A DNA stretch of 64,000 nt from Halorhabdus sp. BNX81. Its GTDB lineage: Archaea > Halobacteriota > Halobacteria > Halobacteriales > Haloarculaceae. The notes below the pieces were generated by a model, which was given only the letters and a program-made list of their open reading frames with translations, did no database searches and had not been told where the DNA came from. The stretch's first letter is position 1, and every line of letters begins with the position of its first letter. Positions 14,956 to 23,612 of the stretch are shown here, piece after piece. Location of the stretch: contig NZ_CP107254.1 of the NCBI RefSeq assembly GCF_029229925.1, positions 1,116,001 to 1,180,000 on the forward strand. The letters run 5' to 3'. Made by a program: the position numbers and the translations under genes.

Positions 14956-15756
14956 ATGGCTGAGTTGTCCATTACCGAACGTCAACACGACCGACTGGAA
15001 GACGTGCGCCAGGAGGTCGAAGCCGCGTACGTCGAGTCCTACGGCGAGACCCGACCGCAGGATGCCATCGAGTACCTGCTCGATACCTACACGCCACCCG
15101 AGGAACGGGCGATCGTCGCCGCCTACGAGAAAGTCGCCACCGCCACGTACCCGACGCTGCAGCAGATCGCGAGCGACGTCGAGGACGTCCCGGGCAGCGG
15201 CATCGAGGCCGCGGAGATGCGCGGGCGCTTGCTGGCGGCACTAGGCCCGGAGGCACTTGCCGAACGACTCCGGGCGGCGGAGACGGAGACTGACGAGGAC
15301 GAGAGATCGCCCGCCGACGAATCCGCGTCGGATGGGGAGCCAGATGTCGACAGTACGCCGACCAAGCAAGCGGGACCACCAGCCGAGAAGGGGTCGCCAG
15401 CCACGACCGAGGCATCAACGCAAGCGGGGACCGAGACGGACACCAGCGGGGCTGACAAGTCGACCGTCGACGGGGATGACGGGGACGGATCGCTGTCAGC
15501 AAGCCAGACCGGCTCGTCCGCCGAAAGCCACACCGAATCGGCGTCGGATGGCCAAGCTGAATCGGCATCGGACGATCAAACTGACGCTCCCTCGACGTCA
15601 CCGCTCGCATCGGTCAACAAACTCCTGGATGACCACAGCGAGAAGTGGCGCAAGGGGGAAGGCGATGCCCCGTACGAGGTTGATCTGCCCGATGGGACGA
15701 CGAAATCGGCCCGGACGAAGGACGACGTGCGCCAGTTACTGTTTCGGCACTACTAG
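14956..15756 (+). CDS. Acidic haloarchaeal protein with disordered centre
   Basis: A 266-residue protein of no recognised family. Residues 1-100 are helical ([42 protein letters not shown]), residues about 110-220 are a low-complexity Ser/Asp/Glu/Thr linker with repeated SASDGQ-like units, and the last 45 residues form a compact domain ([14 protein letters not shown] and [21 protein letters not shown]). The start at 14956 gives [10 protein letters not shown]; a longer reading from 14857 looks artificial. Its stop codon overlaps the sucD stop on the other strand by two bases. Confidence 0.65.
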   Translation: MAELSITERQHDRLEDVRQEVEAAYVESYGETRPQDAIEYLLDTYTPPEERAIVAAYEKVATATYPTLQQIASDVEDVPGSGIEAAEMRGRLLAALGPEALAERLRAAETETDEDERSPADESASDGEPDVDSTPTKQAGPPAEKGSPATTEASTQAGTETDTSGADKSTVDGDDGDGSLSASQTGSSAESHTESASDGQAESASDDQTDAPSTSPLASVNKLLDDHSEKWRKGEGDAPYEVDLPDGTTKSARTKDDVRQLLFRHY

Positions 15757-16622
15757 GCGATGTCTTCGACCAGGTCGGCGACGTCGCTCGGCGTCTCGCC
15801 GACTTCGACACCCGCGGCCTCCAGGGCGTCGATTTTACTCTGGGCCGTTCCGGTGCCGCCGCCGGAGACGATCGCGCCGGCGTGGCCCATGCGCTTGCCC
15901 GGCGGCGCGGTCCGGCCCGCGATGAACCCGACGACCGGCGTGTCCATGTGTTCGGCGATGTATTTGGCAGCCGCTTCCTCGTCCTCGCCGCCGATCTCGC
16001 CGCACATCACGACGGCCTCCGTTTCCGGATCTGCTTCGAACAGTTCCAGCGCGTCGATGAAGCCCGTCCCGACGATCGGGTCGCCGCCGATGCCGACGGC
16101 GGTCGTCTGGCCGATCCCACGCTCGGTGAGGCTATCGACGATCTGGTAGGTCAGGGTGCCGGACCGCGAGACCAGACCGACCGACCCCTCGCTGAAGATG
16201 TTGCCCGGCAGGATGCCGAGTTTCGACTCGCCGGGGGTGATCACGCCGGGGCAGTTCGGTCCGACCAGGTGCGTGTCAGTGTCTTCGAGTTCGGCGTACA
16301 CCTCGCTGACGTCCTGGGTCGGGATGCCTTCCGTGATCGCGACCACAACATCAAGTGGTGCATCGAGCGCTTCGAAGAGTGCGTCCGCAGCGAAGGCGGG
16401 CGGGACGAACACGACCGAGGCGTCGGCGTCCTCCTCGCGTGCTGCCCGATCGACGGTGTCGTAGACGGGGACGCCGTGGACTTCCTGGCCGCCTTTACCC
16501 GGGACCGCGCCGGCGACGACGTTCGTGCCGTACTCGATCATCTGCTCGGCGTGGAACTCGCCCTCCCCGCCGGTGATTCCCTGCACGATGACGCGGGTGT
16601 CCTCATCGACTAGGATGCTCAT
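15753..16622 (-). CDS. sucD: Succinate-CoA ligase (ADP-forming), alpha subunit
   Basis: A 289-residue subunit of the TCA-cycle enzyme that makes ATP (or GTP) from succinyl-CoA. Signatures: [18 protein letters not shown] (CoA-binding Rossmann), [44 protein letters not shown], and [15 protein letters not shown]; the phosphohistidine loop is [19 protein letters not shown]-like ([13 protein letters not shown]). Length is normal. Its ATG overlaps the sucC stop by four bases. Confidence 0.97.
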   Translation of the reverse strand: MSILVDEDTRVIVQGITGGEGEFHAEQMIEYGTNVVAGAVPGKGGQEVHGVPVYDTVDRAAREEDADASVVFVPPAFAADALFEALDAPLDVVVAITEGIPTQDVSEVYAELEDTDTHLVGPNCPGVITPGESKLGILPGNIFSEGSVGLVSRSGTLTYQIVDSLTERGIGQTTAVGIGGDPIVGTGFIDALELFEADPETEAVVMCGEIGGEDEEAAAKYIAEHMDTPVVGFIAGRTAPPGKRMGHAGAIVSGGGTGTAQSKIDALEAAGVEVGETPSDVADLVEDIA

Positions 16623-17764
16623 TGTGCCACCTCCTCGGCGTCGGCGACAGCACGCTGGACGGCTTCCTCGAGCGTTTCCTCGACGGTCACGAGATCGGTG
16701 TTGAGTATCTCCATGCCTTGCACGCTGTTGGTCCCCGCCAGTCGAACAGTGACTGGGTTGGGAATCGTGTCGAACTCTTCGAGGGCCTCGTTGATGCCGC
16801 GGGCGACCTCGTCGCCGCGGGTGATCCCGCCGAAGATGTTGAACACGACGCTGTCGACGTTGTCGTCGGCGAAGACGACCTCCAGAGCGTTGCGGACGCG
16901 GCCGGCTTTCGCTCCCCCGCCGATGTCGAGGAAGTTCGCCGGCGCGCCGCCGTAGTGATCGACGAGGTCCAGCGTCGTCATCACCAGGCCCGCGCCGTTG
17001 CCGATGATCCCGACGTTGCCCGAAAGCCGGACGTAATCGAAGCCGTACTCGTTGGCCATCGCTTCGAGATTGTCGTCGGTGGTTTCCCCTTCCAGTTGGG
17101 CGATCTCGGGCTGTCGGAAGAGCGCGTCGTCGTCGACGTTGAAGACGGCGTCGGCCGCGATCACCTCCCCCTCGTCGGTGATCATCACCGGATTGATCTC
17201 GGCGTCGCTGCCGTCTTTCTCGTCCCAGAGGTCGTACAGCGTCGAGAGGATCGAGGCGACGTCACCGGCGACCTCGCGGTCGACGCCCGCGTCGTAGACA
17301 GCCTTGCGGGCCTGGTAGGGATGGAGGCCGTAGCCCGGGTCGACGTGTTCGCGCGCGATGGCGTCGGGGTCCTCGGCGGCGACCTCCTCGATATTGACGC
17401 CACCTTTCGTCGAGACCATCGCGACCGGCTGGCCCTCCCCGCGGTCCATCGTCACGCCGACGTAGAGTTCGTTGACGAAGTCGACTGCCTGCTCGACGAG
17501 TACCCGGTCGACGGTGAAGCCTTTCAGATCCATGCCGAGGATGTCCTCGGCTGCCGCGCGGGCTTCCTCGGCGTCCTCGACGAGTTTGATCCCGCCGGCC
17601 TTGCCCCGGCCGCCGACGTGTACCTGCGCCTTGATCGCAACGGGGAATCCGATCTCCCCGGCGGCGTCGACCGCTTCCGCGACGGTCGTCGCGAGCGTCG
17701 CATCGGGGACCGGAATCCCGGCGTCGGCGAAGACGCGCTTGGCCTGATATTCGTGGAGTCGCAT
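16619..17764 (-). CDS. sucC: Succinate-CoA ligase (ADP-forming), beta subunit
   Basis: A 381-residue ATP-grasp subunit. It begins [20 protein letters not shown], and contains [17 protein letters not shown] (nucleotide-binding lysines), [26 protein letters not shown], and [17 protein letters not shown] with [19 protein letters not shown] in the CoA-ligase domain. It works with SucD; the two genes overlap ATGA and are one operon, sucC first. AT-rich sequence near 17785-17815 on the minus strand is its likely promoter. Confidence 0.97.
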   Translation of the reverse strand: MRLHEYQAKRVFADAGIPVPDATLATTVAEAVDAAGEIGFPVAIKAQVHVGGRGKAGGIKLVEDAEEARAAAEDILGMDLKGFTVDRVLVEQAVDFVNELYVGVTMDRGEGQPVAMVSTKGGVNIEEVAAEDPDAIAREHVDPGYGLHPYQARKAVYDAGVDREVAGDVASILSTLYDLWDEKDGSDAEINPVMITDEGEVIAADAVFNVDDDALFRQPEIAQLEGETTDDNLEAMANEYGFDYVRLSGNVGIIGNGAGLVMTTLDLVDHYGGAPANFLDIGGGAKAGRVRNALEVVFADDNVDSVVFNIFGGITRGDEVARGINEALEEFDTIPNPVTVRLAGTNSVQGMEILNTDLVTVEETLEEAVQRAVADAEEVAQ

Positions 17765-17921
17765 ATCACGACCCGGGAGCGGCGGACGCTTAAATCCCGC
17801 TTTTTGCTACCGTTTCACATAGTCGCGGAGAGATCTGCCGGTACTGGCCGAAATGATGGGTTCCGGGTGGCATAGCAACCGCCGGCCGTCAGCTTTTGCG
17901 TCCACGGGGCAAAGGGGCCGT

Positions 17922-18491
17922 ATGGGCCATCACACGTTCGACGCCGACCGGGCGGACGCGCTGGAAGACGACTCTCGGTACGCGTACCTCTCGGTCGACG
18001 AACTGCTGGGACTGTTCGACTTCGAAGAGACCGACTGCGTCGTCGACCTCGGCAGCGGGACCGGGTTTTATACCCGGTCGGTCGCCGCCCACGTCGATGC
18101 GGTGCTGGCGATCGACATTCAACCCGCCATGCACGCCGCCTTCGAGGCGTTCGGCCGCCCGGGCAACGTCCACCGGGTCACTGCCAGCATCGACGGGTTG
18201 CCGGTCGATACGGACGCCGTCTCGGCCGCGTACTCGACGATGACCTACCACGAATTCGTGAGCGAACGGGCACTTGATGAACTCGCCCGGGCGATCGAAC
18301 CGGGTGGCCGGGTCGCGATCGCCGACTGGTCAGCCGACGGGACTGGCGATCGCGGCCCGCCGCTTGCCGAACGATACGACGCGGCGACGGTCGCCGAGCA
18401 TCTCCGCGAACACGGCTTCGCGATCGACACCGCGGACGAGCGTCGGGAGACGCTGGTGGTGTCGGCACGGTACGTCCCGCCGTCGGCATGA
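17922..18491 (+). CDS. Class I SAM-dependent methyltransferase
   Basis: A 189-residue methyltransferase. Motif I is VVDLGSGTGFYTRSVA, motif II AIDIQPAMHAAF, and the post-I segment STMTYHEF and motif III IEPGGRVAIADWS follow, the pattern of UbiE/MenG-like methyltransferases. Start at 17922 gives MGHHTFDADRADALEDDSRY, which matches related proteins; upstream codons in the same frame lack any family similarity. The substrate is unknown. It is transcribed away from sucC. Confidence 0.85.
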   Translation: MGHHTFDADRADALEDDSRYAYLSVDELLGLFDFEETDCVVDLGSGTGFYTRSVAAHVDAVLAIDIQPAMHAAFEAFGRPGNVHRVTASIDGLPVDTDAVSAAYSTMTYHEFVSERALDELARAIEPGGRVAIADWSADGTGDRGPPLAERYDAATVAEHLREHGFAIDTADERRETLVVSARYVPPSA

Positions 18492-18558
18492 TCTGCAGGA
18501 CAGCCCCCGCAGGCGCGTCCCGACAATCGTAAGGATGCCCCGTGGTGTAACCTATACA

Positions 18559-20061
18559 ATGAGCGACACGGTCGACCCACCGGAACCGTCTGAGACCGGT
18601 GGCGAGGGGTCGATACAACTCGTCGGGACGGCACACGTCTCGGCGGAGAGTGCCGAGCGCGTCGAGCGGACGATCGAGGACGAACAACCCGACGTCGTCG
18701 CCGTCGAACTCGACGAGGGACGCTTTCGCCAACTCAAAGGCGAGTCGCCCGACGACATCGAGGCGAGCGACCTCTTGCAGGGCAATACGGTCTTTCAGTT
18801 CCTGGCGTACTGGATGCTTTCGTACGTCCAGGCGCGTCTCGGCGACCGTTTCGACGTGACGCCCGGCGCGGACATGATGGCCGGTGTCGAAACCGCCGAG
18901 GCCGAGGGAATCGACGTCGCCCTGGTTGACCGGGACATTCAGACGACGATCCAGCGGTTCTGGAAGCGCCTGACGGGCGTCGAGAAGGCGAAACTGTTTT
19001 TCGGCATGCTCGTCGGGATTGCCGGTCCGTGGACGGCGGCCTGGACGATCGGACTGATGGTCGGGATGTTCGCCGGCATACTCGGGTCTGCACTCGGGTT
19101 CTCCATTCTCGGGATACTCGGACTCACTGTGCCATACGCGTCAGTCCTTGATGTATTCCTCTTGGCTGGAGCCGTCGGAACGGTGATCGCCCTGCCGCTG
19201 GTGGCCGCGTTTTCGGGCTTCGACGAGGACGAGGACCCCGAGGAGTTCGACATCGAGCAGTTAACTGACACGGATGTCGTCTCCGCGATGATGGAGGAGT
19301 TTCGGCGGTTCTCGCCGGGCGGTGCCGAAGCATTGATCGACGAACGCGACGCCTACATCGCCCACCAGCTCGTCGGCCTGCGCGAGGAGGGCTATCACGT
19401 CGTCGCCGTGGTTGGGGCCGGCCACCGCGCCGGGATTCAGGGGTATCTCGATCGTCCCGCGGAACTTCCGCCGATGGACTCACTCACCGGCACGATCTCC
19501 GGTCGGCGGTTTTCGCTGTACAAGATCCTTGGGTATCTGTTCACGCTCGGCTTCGCCGCGTTCTTCGTCCTGCTGTTGCTTGGTGGGGCTGAACAGGGAT
19601 GGTTGCTCAGACTGTTCGCAGCGTGGTTCCTCGTCAACGGCGTCATCGCGGCTGCACTGGCAAAGGTAGCCGGCGCACACTGGAGCAGTGCGGGCGTCGG
19701 CGGTGCGGTCGCCTGGCTGACGAGCGTCAACCCGCTGCTCGCCCCGGGCTGGTTCGCCGGCTACGTCGAGTTGCGCTATCTCGATGTCAACGTCTCGGAC
19801 ATCAGCCGTCTCAACGAGTTGCTCGACGATCAAGAGCTACCGATTCCCGAATTAGTCGCCCGGATGCGGGAAGTGCCGCTATTCAGACTCATCCTGATCG
19901 TCGCACTCACGAACATCGGGAGCTTCATCGCGAGCATGCTGTTTGCGAGCACGATCCTGCCACTCATGTCCAACGAGGTCGGCGGTGTCGCCGAGGTCGC
20001 CGAACTCCTGATAATGGGTGCGCAGAACGGGGCCGAAATGCTCTGGAACCTCCTCGGATGA
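18559..20061 (+). CDS. TraB/PrgY-family membrane protein
   Basis: A 500-residue protein. Residues 17-250 are a TraB domain: IQLVGTAHVSAESAERVERTI with GxxH, VVAVELDEGRF with the conserved Glu-x-Asp, and YIAHQLVGLREEGYHVVAVVGAGH. Within and after it lie about six to eight membrane segments (for example AAWTIGLMVGMFAGILGSAL, TLGFAAFFVLLLLGG and LFRLILIVALTNIGSF). The family is related to Tiki/EreA-like putative metalloproteases; the biological role in archaea is unknown. Its stop overlaps the start of an M50 protease gene by four bases, so the two membrane proteins probably act together. Confidence 0.88.
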   Translation: MSDTVDPPEPSETGGEGSIQLVGTAHVSAESAERVERTIEDEQPDVVAVELDEGRFRQLKGESPDDIEASDLLQGNTVFQFLAYWMLSYVQARLGDRFDVTPGADMMAGVETAEAEGIDVALVDRDIQTTIQRFWKRLTGVEKAKLFFGMLVGIAGPWTAAWTIGLMVGMFAGILGSALGFSILGILGLTVPYASVLDVFLLAGAVGTVIALPLVAAFSGFDEDEDPEEFDIEQLTDTDVVSAMMEEFRRFSPGGAEALIDERDAYIAHQLVGLREEGYHVVAVVGAGHRAGIQGYLDRPAELPPMDSLTGTISGRRFSLYKILGYLFTLGFAAFFVLLLLGGAEQGWLLRLFAAWFLVNGVIAAALAKVAGAHWSSAGVGGAVAWLTSVNPLLAPGWFAGYVELRYLDVNVSDISRLNELLDDQELPIPELVARMREVPLFRLILIVALTNIGSFIASMLFASTILPLMSNEVGGVAEVAELLIMGAQNGAEMLWNLLG

Positions 20062-20696
20062 GTGGACTGCGTTCGATTCGGTTTTCCCGGAAAGAGCTGT
20101 TCGATCTTCTCGCCGCGTGGCTCATCTTGAGCGTCGCCTTTACGCTGTTTTTGAACCCGGGACTGCTCGATAGGTGGTCCTACGCCCCCGACCCGTCGGT
20201 CGTGATCGCGGCCTTCGGCGAATCCCTCGTGACGAGCCTTCTGACGGTCGGCGTCGGGTTCATGCTTCACGAACTCGCCCACAAGGTGGTCGCGATTCGA
20301 TACGGTCAGGTCGCGGCCTTCCAGGCCGATTACGGCATGTTGTTTCTCGCACTCGTCTCGGCGATGGCGGGCTTTCTCTTCGCCGCCCCGGGCGCGGTCG
20401 TCCACCGCGGCCGGCTCACGCTCCGGGAGTCCGGACTCATCGCGCTGGCTGGCCCGGTGACGAACCTGGCGTTGGCGAGTTGCTTTGCGCCGTTCGCCCT
20501 CCTTGCCGGTCCGGGACTCGCGTCAGTCGCCTCCTTCGGCGTCACCATCAATCTCCTGCTGGCCGGGTTCAACATGATCCCCTACGGCCCGCTCGATGGA
20601 CGCACCGTTCTCAAGTGGAACCGTGGTGTTTACCTCGCTGTCGCGGTCCCGTCGATCGCGCTCGCGATCGTCGGGTTGTTCGGCCTGGGCTTCTGA
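20058..20696 (+). CDS. M50 family (site-2 protease-like) membrane metalloprotease
   Basis: A 212-residue intramembrane protease with the zinc motif HELAHK (HExxH) in TM2-3 and the third-ligand motif NMIPYGPLDG near the C-terminus, plus five or six hydrophobic helices. No PDZ or CBS domain is present. It is expected to cleave substrates within the membrane. Translational coupling (ATGA) to the TraB-family gene suggests shared regulation and possibly a shared substrate pathway. Confidence 0.9.
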   Translation: MSGLRSIRFSRKELFDLLAAWLILSVAFTLFLNPGLLDRWSYAPDPSVVIAAFGESLVTSLLTVGVGFMLHELAHKVVAIRYGQVAAFQADYGMLFLALVSAMAGFLFAAPGAVVHRGRLTLRESGLIALAGPVTNLALASCFAPFALLAGPGLASVASFGVTINLLLAGFNMIPYGPLDGRTVLKWNRGVYLAVAVPSIALAIVGLFGLGF

Positions 20697-20733
20697 ACGA
20701 TACGCTCTTTTTCCCCGGGCGAGATCCTCGATC

Positions 20734-21918
20734 ATGTGCGAGTTTCGCCCGATTTCCCCGGCGGAGATGACGGCGTTTGACCGGGTTCGGCAGTACGCCT
20801 TCCATCCGGAGGATGGGCCGCTCCCACAGGAAGACAGCGATGACGTCGACCCGCCGCTGGGCACCCGATATGGGCTCTTCGATGGCGGGGATCTGGCGAG
20901 CATCTGCATCCACTACACCTTCGAGACGCGAGTACGGGGGTCCTGGATCGACCTGGGTGGACTCGGAGCCGTCGCGACGCCGCCGGAGCGTCGCCGTGCG
21001 GGCAACGTTCGGCGGCTGCTCCGGGAATCACTCCGGACGTTCGACGACGATATCCCGCTCGTCGCACTGTGGCCGTTTTCGACGGCGTTCTACCGGCAGT
21101 TCGGCTGGGCGAGCGCAAACGAGATCACGCGATACGAAATCACGCCGGAAACGCTGACCGATTTCTCAACGGAAGGTGGTCAATTCCGGCCTGTCGATCC
21201 GGACGACTGGCGGGATCTCCGGAAATGCCACCTGGCCTGTGGCCGCGGGGAGACGCTGTCGATGCGTCGCAGCGAGCAGTGGTGGCGACGCCGGATCTTC
21301 CACAAGTGGGGTGAGGATCGGCGTCATGCCTACGCCTATTACCGGGACGAGACGCCCGCTGGATACGTCATCTACGATATCGAACAGGACGGCGACCGCA
21401 AACTCGATGTCAACTATCTCGGCGCGCGCGATCACGAAGCCTTCCGGTCACTGCTTGGATTTCTCGGCGATCACGATTCACAGGTCGACCGCGTGACCCT
21501 CGACCGCCCAGATGATTCGGCGCTATTCGACGTTCTCGGAGATCCTCAGGCCGCCGACGCCGAACTCCGACCGGGGCCGATGGTTCGTCTCACCGACGTC
21601 ACGACGGCACTCCAAGCGGTTCCGTATCCCGACGATGTCGAGGGGGATGTCACGCTTTCAGTTCGCGATCCCCTTCTCGAAGACAACGACCGAACGTATC
21701 GGCTGGTCGTCGAGGGTGGCGAGGGTCACTGTCGATCGACACCCGACGGTTCACCCGATGCAACCCTCGATGTCGGGTCCCTGTCGCGGCTCGTCGTCGG
21801 CGCGCGATCGGTCGAATCCCTCGCGACGGTCGGCAACCTCTCGGCGGAGTCGGACGCGCGCGGGACGCTCGCCGAGTTGTTCCCGCCTGAGCGGGTGTTT
21901 CTTCGGGAGTTCTTTTGA
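20734..21918 (+). CDS. Eis-like GNAT acetyltransferase
   Basis: A 394-residue protein with the architecture of enhanced intracellular survival (Eis) proteins: an N-terminal GNAT domain (DLGGLGAVATPPERRRAGNVRRL is the acetyl-CoA loop, followed by WPFSTAFYRQFGW), a second degenerate GNAT domain (AYYRDETPAGYVIYDI) and a C-terminal SCP2-like domain (SPDATLDVGSLSRLVVGARSV) that ends in a hydrophobic FLREFF; the terminal carboxylate in Eis is catalytic. Length is normal. Natural substrate in haloarchaea is unknown. A strong hairpin follows. Confidence 0.85.
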   Translation: MCEFRPISPAEMTAFDRVRQYAFHPEDGPLPQEDSDDVDPPLGTRYGLFDGGDLASICIHYTFETRVRGSWIDLGGLGAVATPPERRRAGNVRRLLRESLRTFDDDIPLVALWPFSTAFYRQFGWASANEITRYEITPETLTDFSTEGGQFRPVDPDDWRDLRKCHLACGRGETLSMRRSEQWWRRRIFHKWGEDRRHAYAYYRDETPAGYVIYDIEQDGDRKLDVNYLGARDHEAFRSLLGFLGDHDSQVDRVTLDRPDDSALFDVLGDPQAADAELRPGPMVRLTDVTTALQAVPYPDDVEGDVTLSVRDPLLEDNDRTYRLVVEGGEGHCRSTPDGSPDATLDVGSLSRLVVGARSVESLATVGNLSAESDARGTLAELFPPERVFLREFF

Positions 21919-21924
21919 GAAGAG

Positions 21925-21958
21925 CGAGGTCTCCCTCCGGTCGACCGGAGAGACCTCG
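21925..21958. repeat. Strong inverted repeat after eis-like gene
   Basis: CGAGGTCT, a two-base bulge CC, CTCCGG, loop TCGA, CCGGAG, AGACCTCG: a 14-bp stem with one bulge, starting 7 bases after the stop. It is placed where a transcript end would be, and the following 70 bases repeat GCGAGCGG-type words. It may act as terminator or as a processing site. Confidence 0.6.
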
Positions 21959-22034
21959 GAACGGCGAGCGGGGAGGCCTCGAACCAGGCGAGCGGAGCGG
22001 TGGGCTTTTGACCTCACCGGACGGCCACTCGGGT

Positions 22035-23066
22035 ATGGCCGAACACGAGGCGGACGACGGCGACGAAGGGTCGTCGTCGGACGCGACTGACGAACCTGAC
22101 GAGGGACTTACGTACGCGGACTCCGGCGTCGATATCGACGAGAGCGAAGCGGCGACCGACGCGCTGCTCGACGCGGCGGGCGAGTTCGCCGGCGACTTCG
22201 CCGGACTCGTCGACATCGGCGATCGATACCTCGCGCTGGCGACCGACGGCGTCGGGACGAAACTGCTCGTCGCCGAGGCCCTGGATGACTACTCGACGGT
22301 CGGCATCGACTGCATCGCGATGAACGTCAACGACCTGGTCGCGGCGGGCATCGAACCCGTCGCGTTCGTCGACTATCTCGCCATCGAAGCGCCCGACAGC
22401 ACGACGACCGGCCAGCTCGGCGAGGGGCTTCAGATCGGGGCTGAACTCGCAGATATCGCGCTGATCGGCGGCGAAACCGCGGTCATGCCGGACGTCATCG
22501 ATGGCCTCGACATCGCCGGCACCGCGGCCGGACTGGCTCCTAAAGACGGCCTCTTTTCCGGGGAGGCCGAGGCGGGTGACGCCATCGTCGGGTGGCCCTC
22601 CAGTGGCATCCATTCGAACGGTCTGACGCTCGCCCGGGAGGCTGTCACGCGCGATCACGAGTACGACGACCCGTTCCCGCCGGATCCCTCGAAGACGATC
22701 GGCGAGGAACTCCTCGCGCCGACGCGGATCTACACCGACCTGCTCGATCCGCTTCGCGAACACGGCGCGCATGCGGCAGCCCACGTCACGGGCGGTGGGT
22801 GGCGCAACCTCACCCGCATGGGCCCCTTCCACTACGAAATAGAGGAACCGTTCGACGCTCAACCGATCTTCGAGTTCGTCCAGACGATGGGTGCGGTCAG
22901 CGACGAGGAGATGCACCGCACGTTCAACATGGGGACGGGGTTCGTCGCAACCTTCGATCCCGCCGACGCGATGAACGTCGTCGAGGCGACCGAGGACGGA
23001 CGGATCATCGGCCGCGTCGTCGACGGCGAGGAGGGCGTCTCGATCCGCGGGCTGGAACTGGCCTAA
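22035..23066 (+). CDS. purM: Phosphoribosylformylglycinamidine cyclo-ligase (AIR synthetase)
   Basis: A 343-residue purine-synthesis enzyme that makes aminoimidazole ribotide from FGAM with ATP. Signatures: LTYADSGVDID, LALATDGVGTKLLVAEAL, TVGIDCIAMNVNDLVAAGIEPVAFVDYLA, IGGETAVMPD, GWPSSGIHSNGLTLAR and HVTGGGWRNLTRM. The N-terminal 25 residues are an acidic haloarchaeal extension (AEHEADDGDEGSSSD). Start at 22035 is the last ATG before this extension. Confidence 0.97.
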   Translation: MAEHEADDGDEGSSSDATDEPDEGLTYADSGVDIDESEAATDALLDAAGEFAGDFAGLVDIGDRYLALATDGVGTKLLVAEALDDYSTVGIDCIAMNVNDLVAAGIEPVAFVDYLAIEAPDSTTTGQLGEGLQIGAELADIALIGGETAVMPDVIDGLDIAGTAAGLAPKDGLFSGEAEAGDAIVGWPSSGIHSNGLTLAREAVTRDHEYDDPFPPDPSKTIGEELLAPTRIYTDLLDPLREHGAHAAAHVTGGGWRNLTRMGPFHYEIEEPFDAQPIFEFVQTMGAVSDEEMHRTFNMGTGFVATFDPADAMNVVEATEDGRIIGRVVDGEEGVSIRGLELA

Positions 23067-23094
23067 GCGCGGGCTGATAACGTCGACAGCGTGC

Positions 23095-23529
23095 TCAGTT
23101 CTCGATATTGACGACGAACACCGGCACGTCGGCGTTCTCGATGACTCGCTGGGTGACGCTTCCCAGGTTGGCAAGTCGGTCCCGACCGGTCCGACCGTGG
23201 GTCCCCATGACGATCAGGTCAGCCCCGATGTCTTCGGCGTATGAGAGGATACCACGGTGTGGGATCCCCTCCTGGAGTTCCGTTTCGACGGTGACGCCCG
23301 CATCCTCGACCTGTTCACGGAGGCGAGCCAGGGCCTTCTCGCCGTCGCTCTCGAGGGACTCCATGACTTCGTCCTGGGCATCGTCTTCCGCAGCGAGGTA
23401 CATTCGGCGGTCGAGGACGTATAGCCCGTGGATCGTCGCGTCGTTGTCACCGGCGATCGAGATCGCGTGGTCGAGCGTCTTGGCCGTGCCGCTGCTGCCG
23501 TCCGTCGGTGCGAGGATGGTCTCGTACAT
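23095..23529 (-). CDS. Universal stress protein, UspA family
   Basis: A 144-residue USP domain with MYETILAPTDGS at the start, the nucleotide loop IVMGTHGRTGRDRLANLGSVTQRV, in which Gly-x-x-Gly followed by GS fits the ATP-binding form, and VPVFVV at the end. A longer reading from 23598 adds 23 residues that do not fit the family, so the ATG at 23529 is used. Single gene; convergent with purM and upstream of thrS on the same strand is not linked closely. Confidence 0.92.
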   Translation of the reverse strand: MYETILAPTDGSSGTAKTLDHAISIAGDNDATIHGLYVLDRRMYLAAEDDAQDEVMESLESDGEKALARLREQVEDAGVTVETELQEGIPHRGILSYAEDIGADLIVMGTHGRTGRDRLANLGSVTQRVIENADVPVFVVNIEN

Positions 23530-23612
23530 GCTCCGTCCGAAAATTGAATCGCCAGGCAAATAGTTGTATGTGCCAGGGTGACACACGGTGCCGGGCAACC
23601 CCCGTTTCTGTG

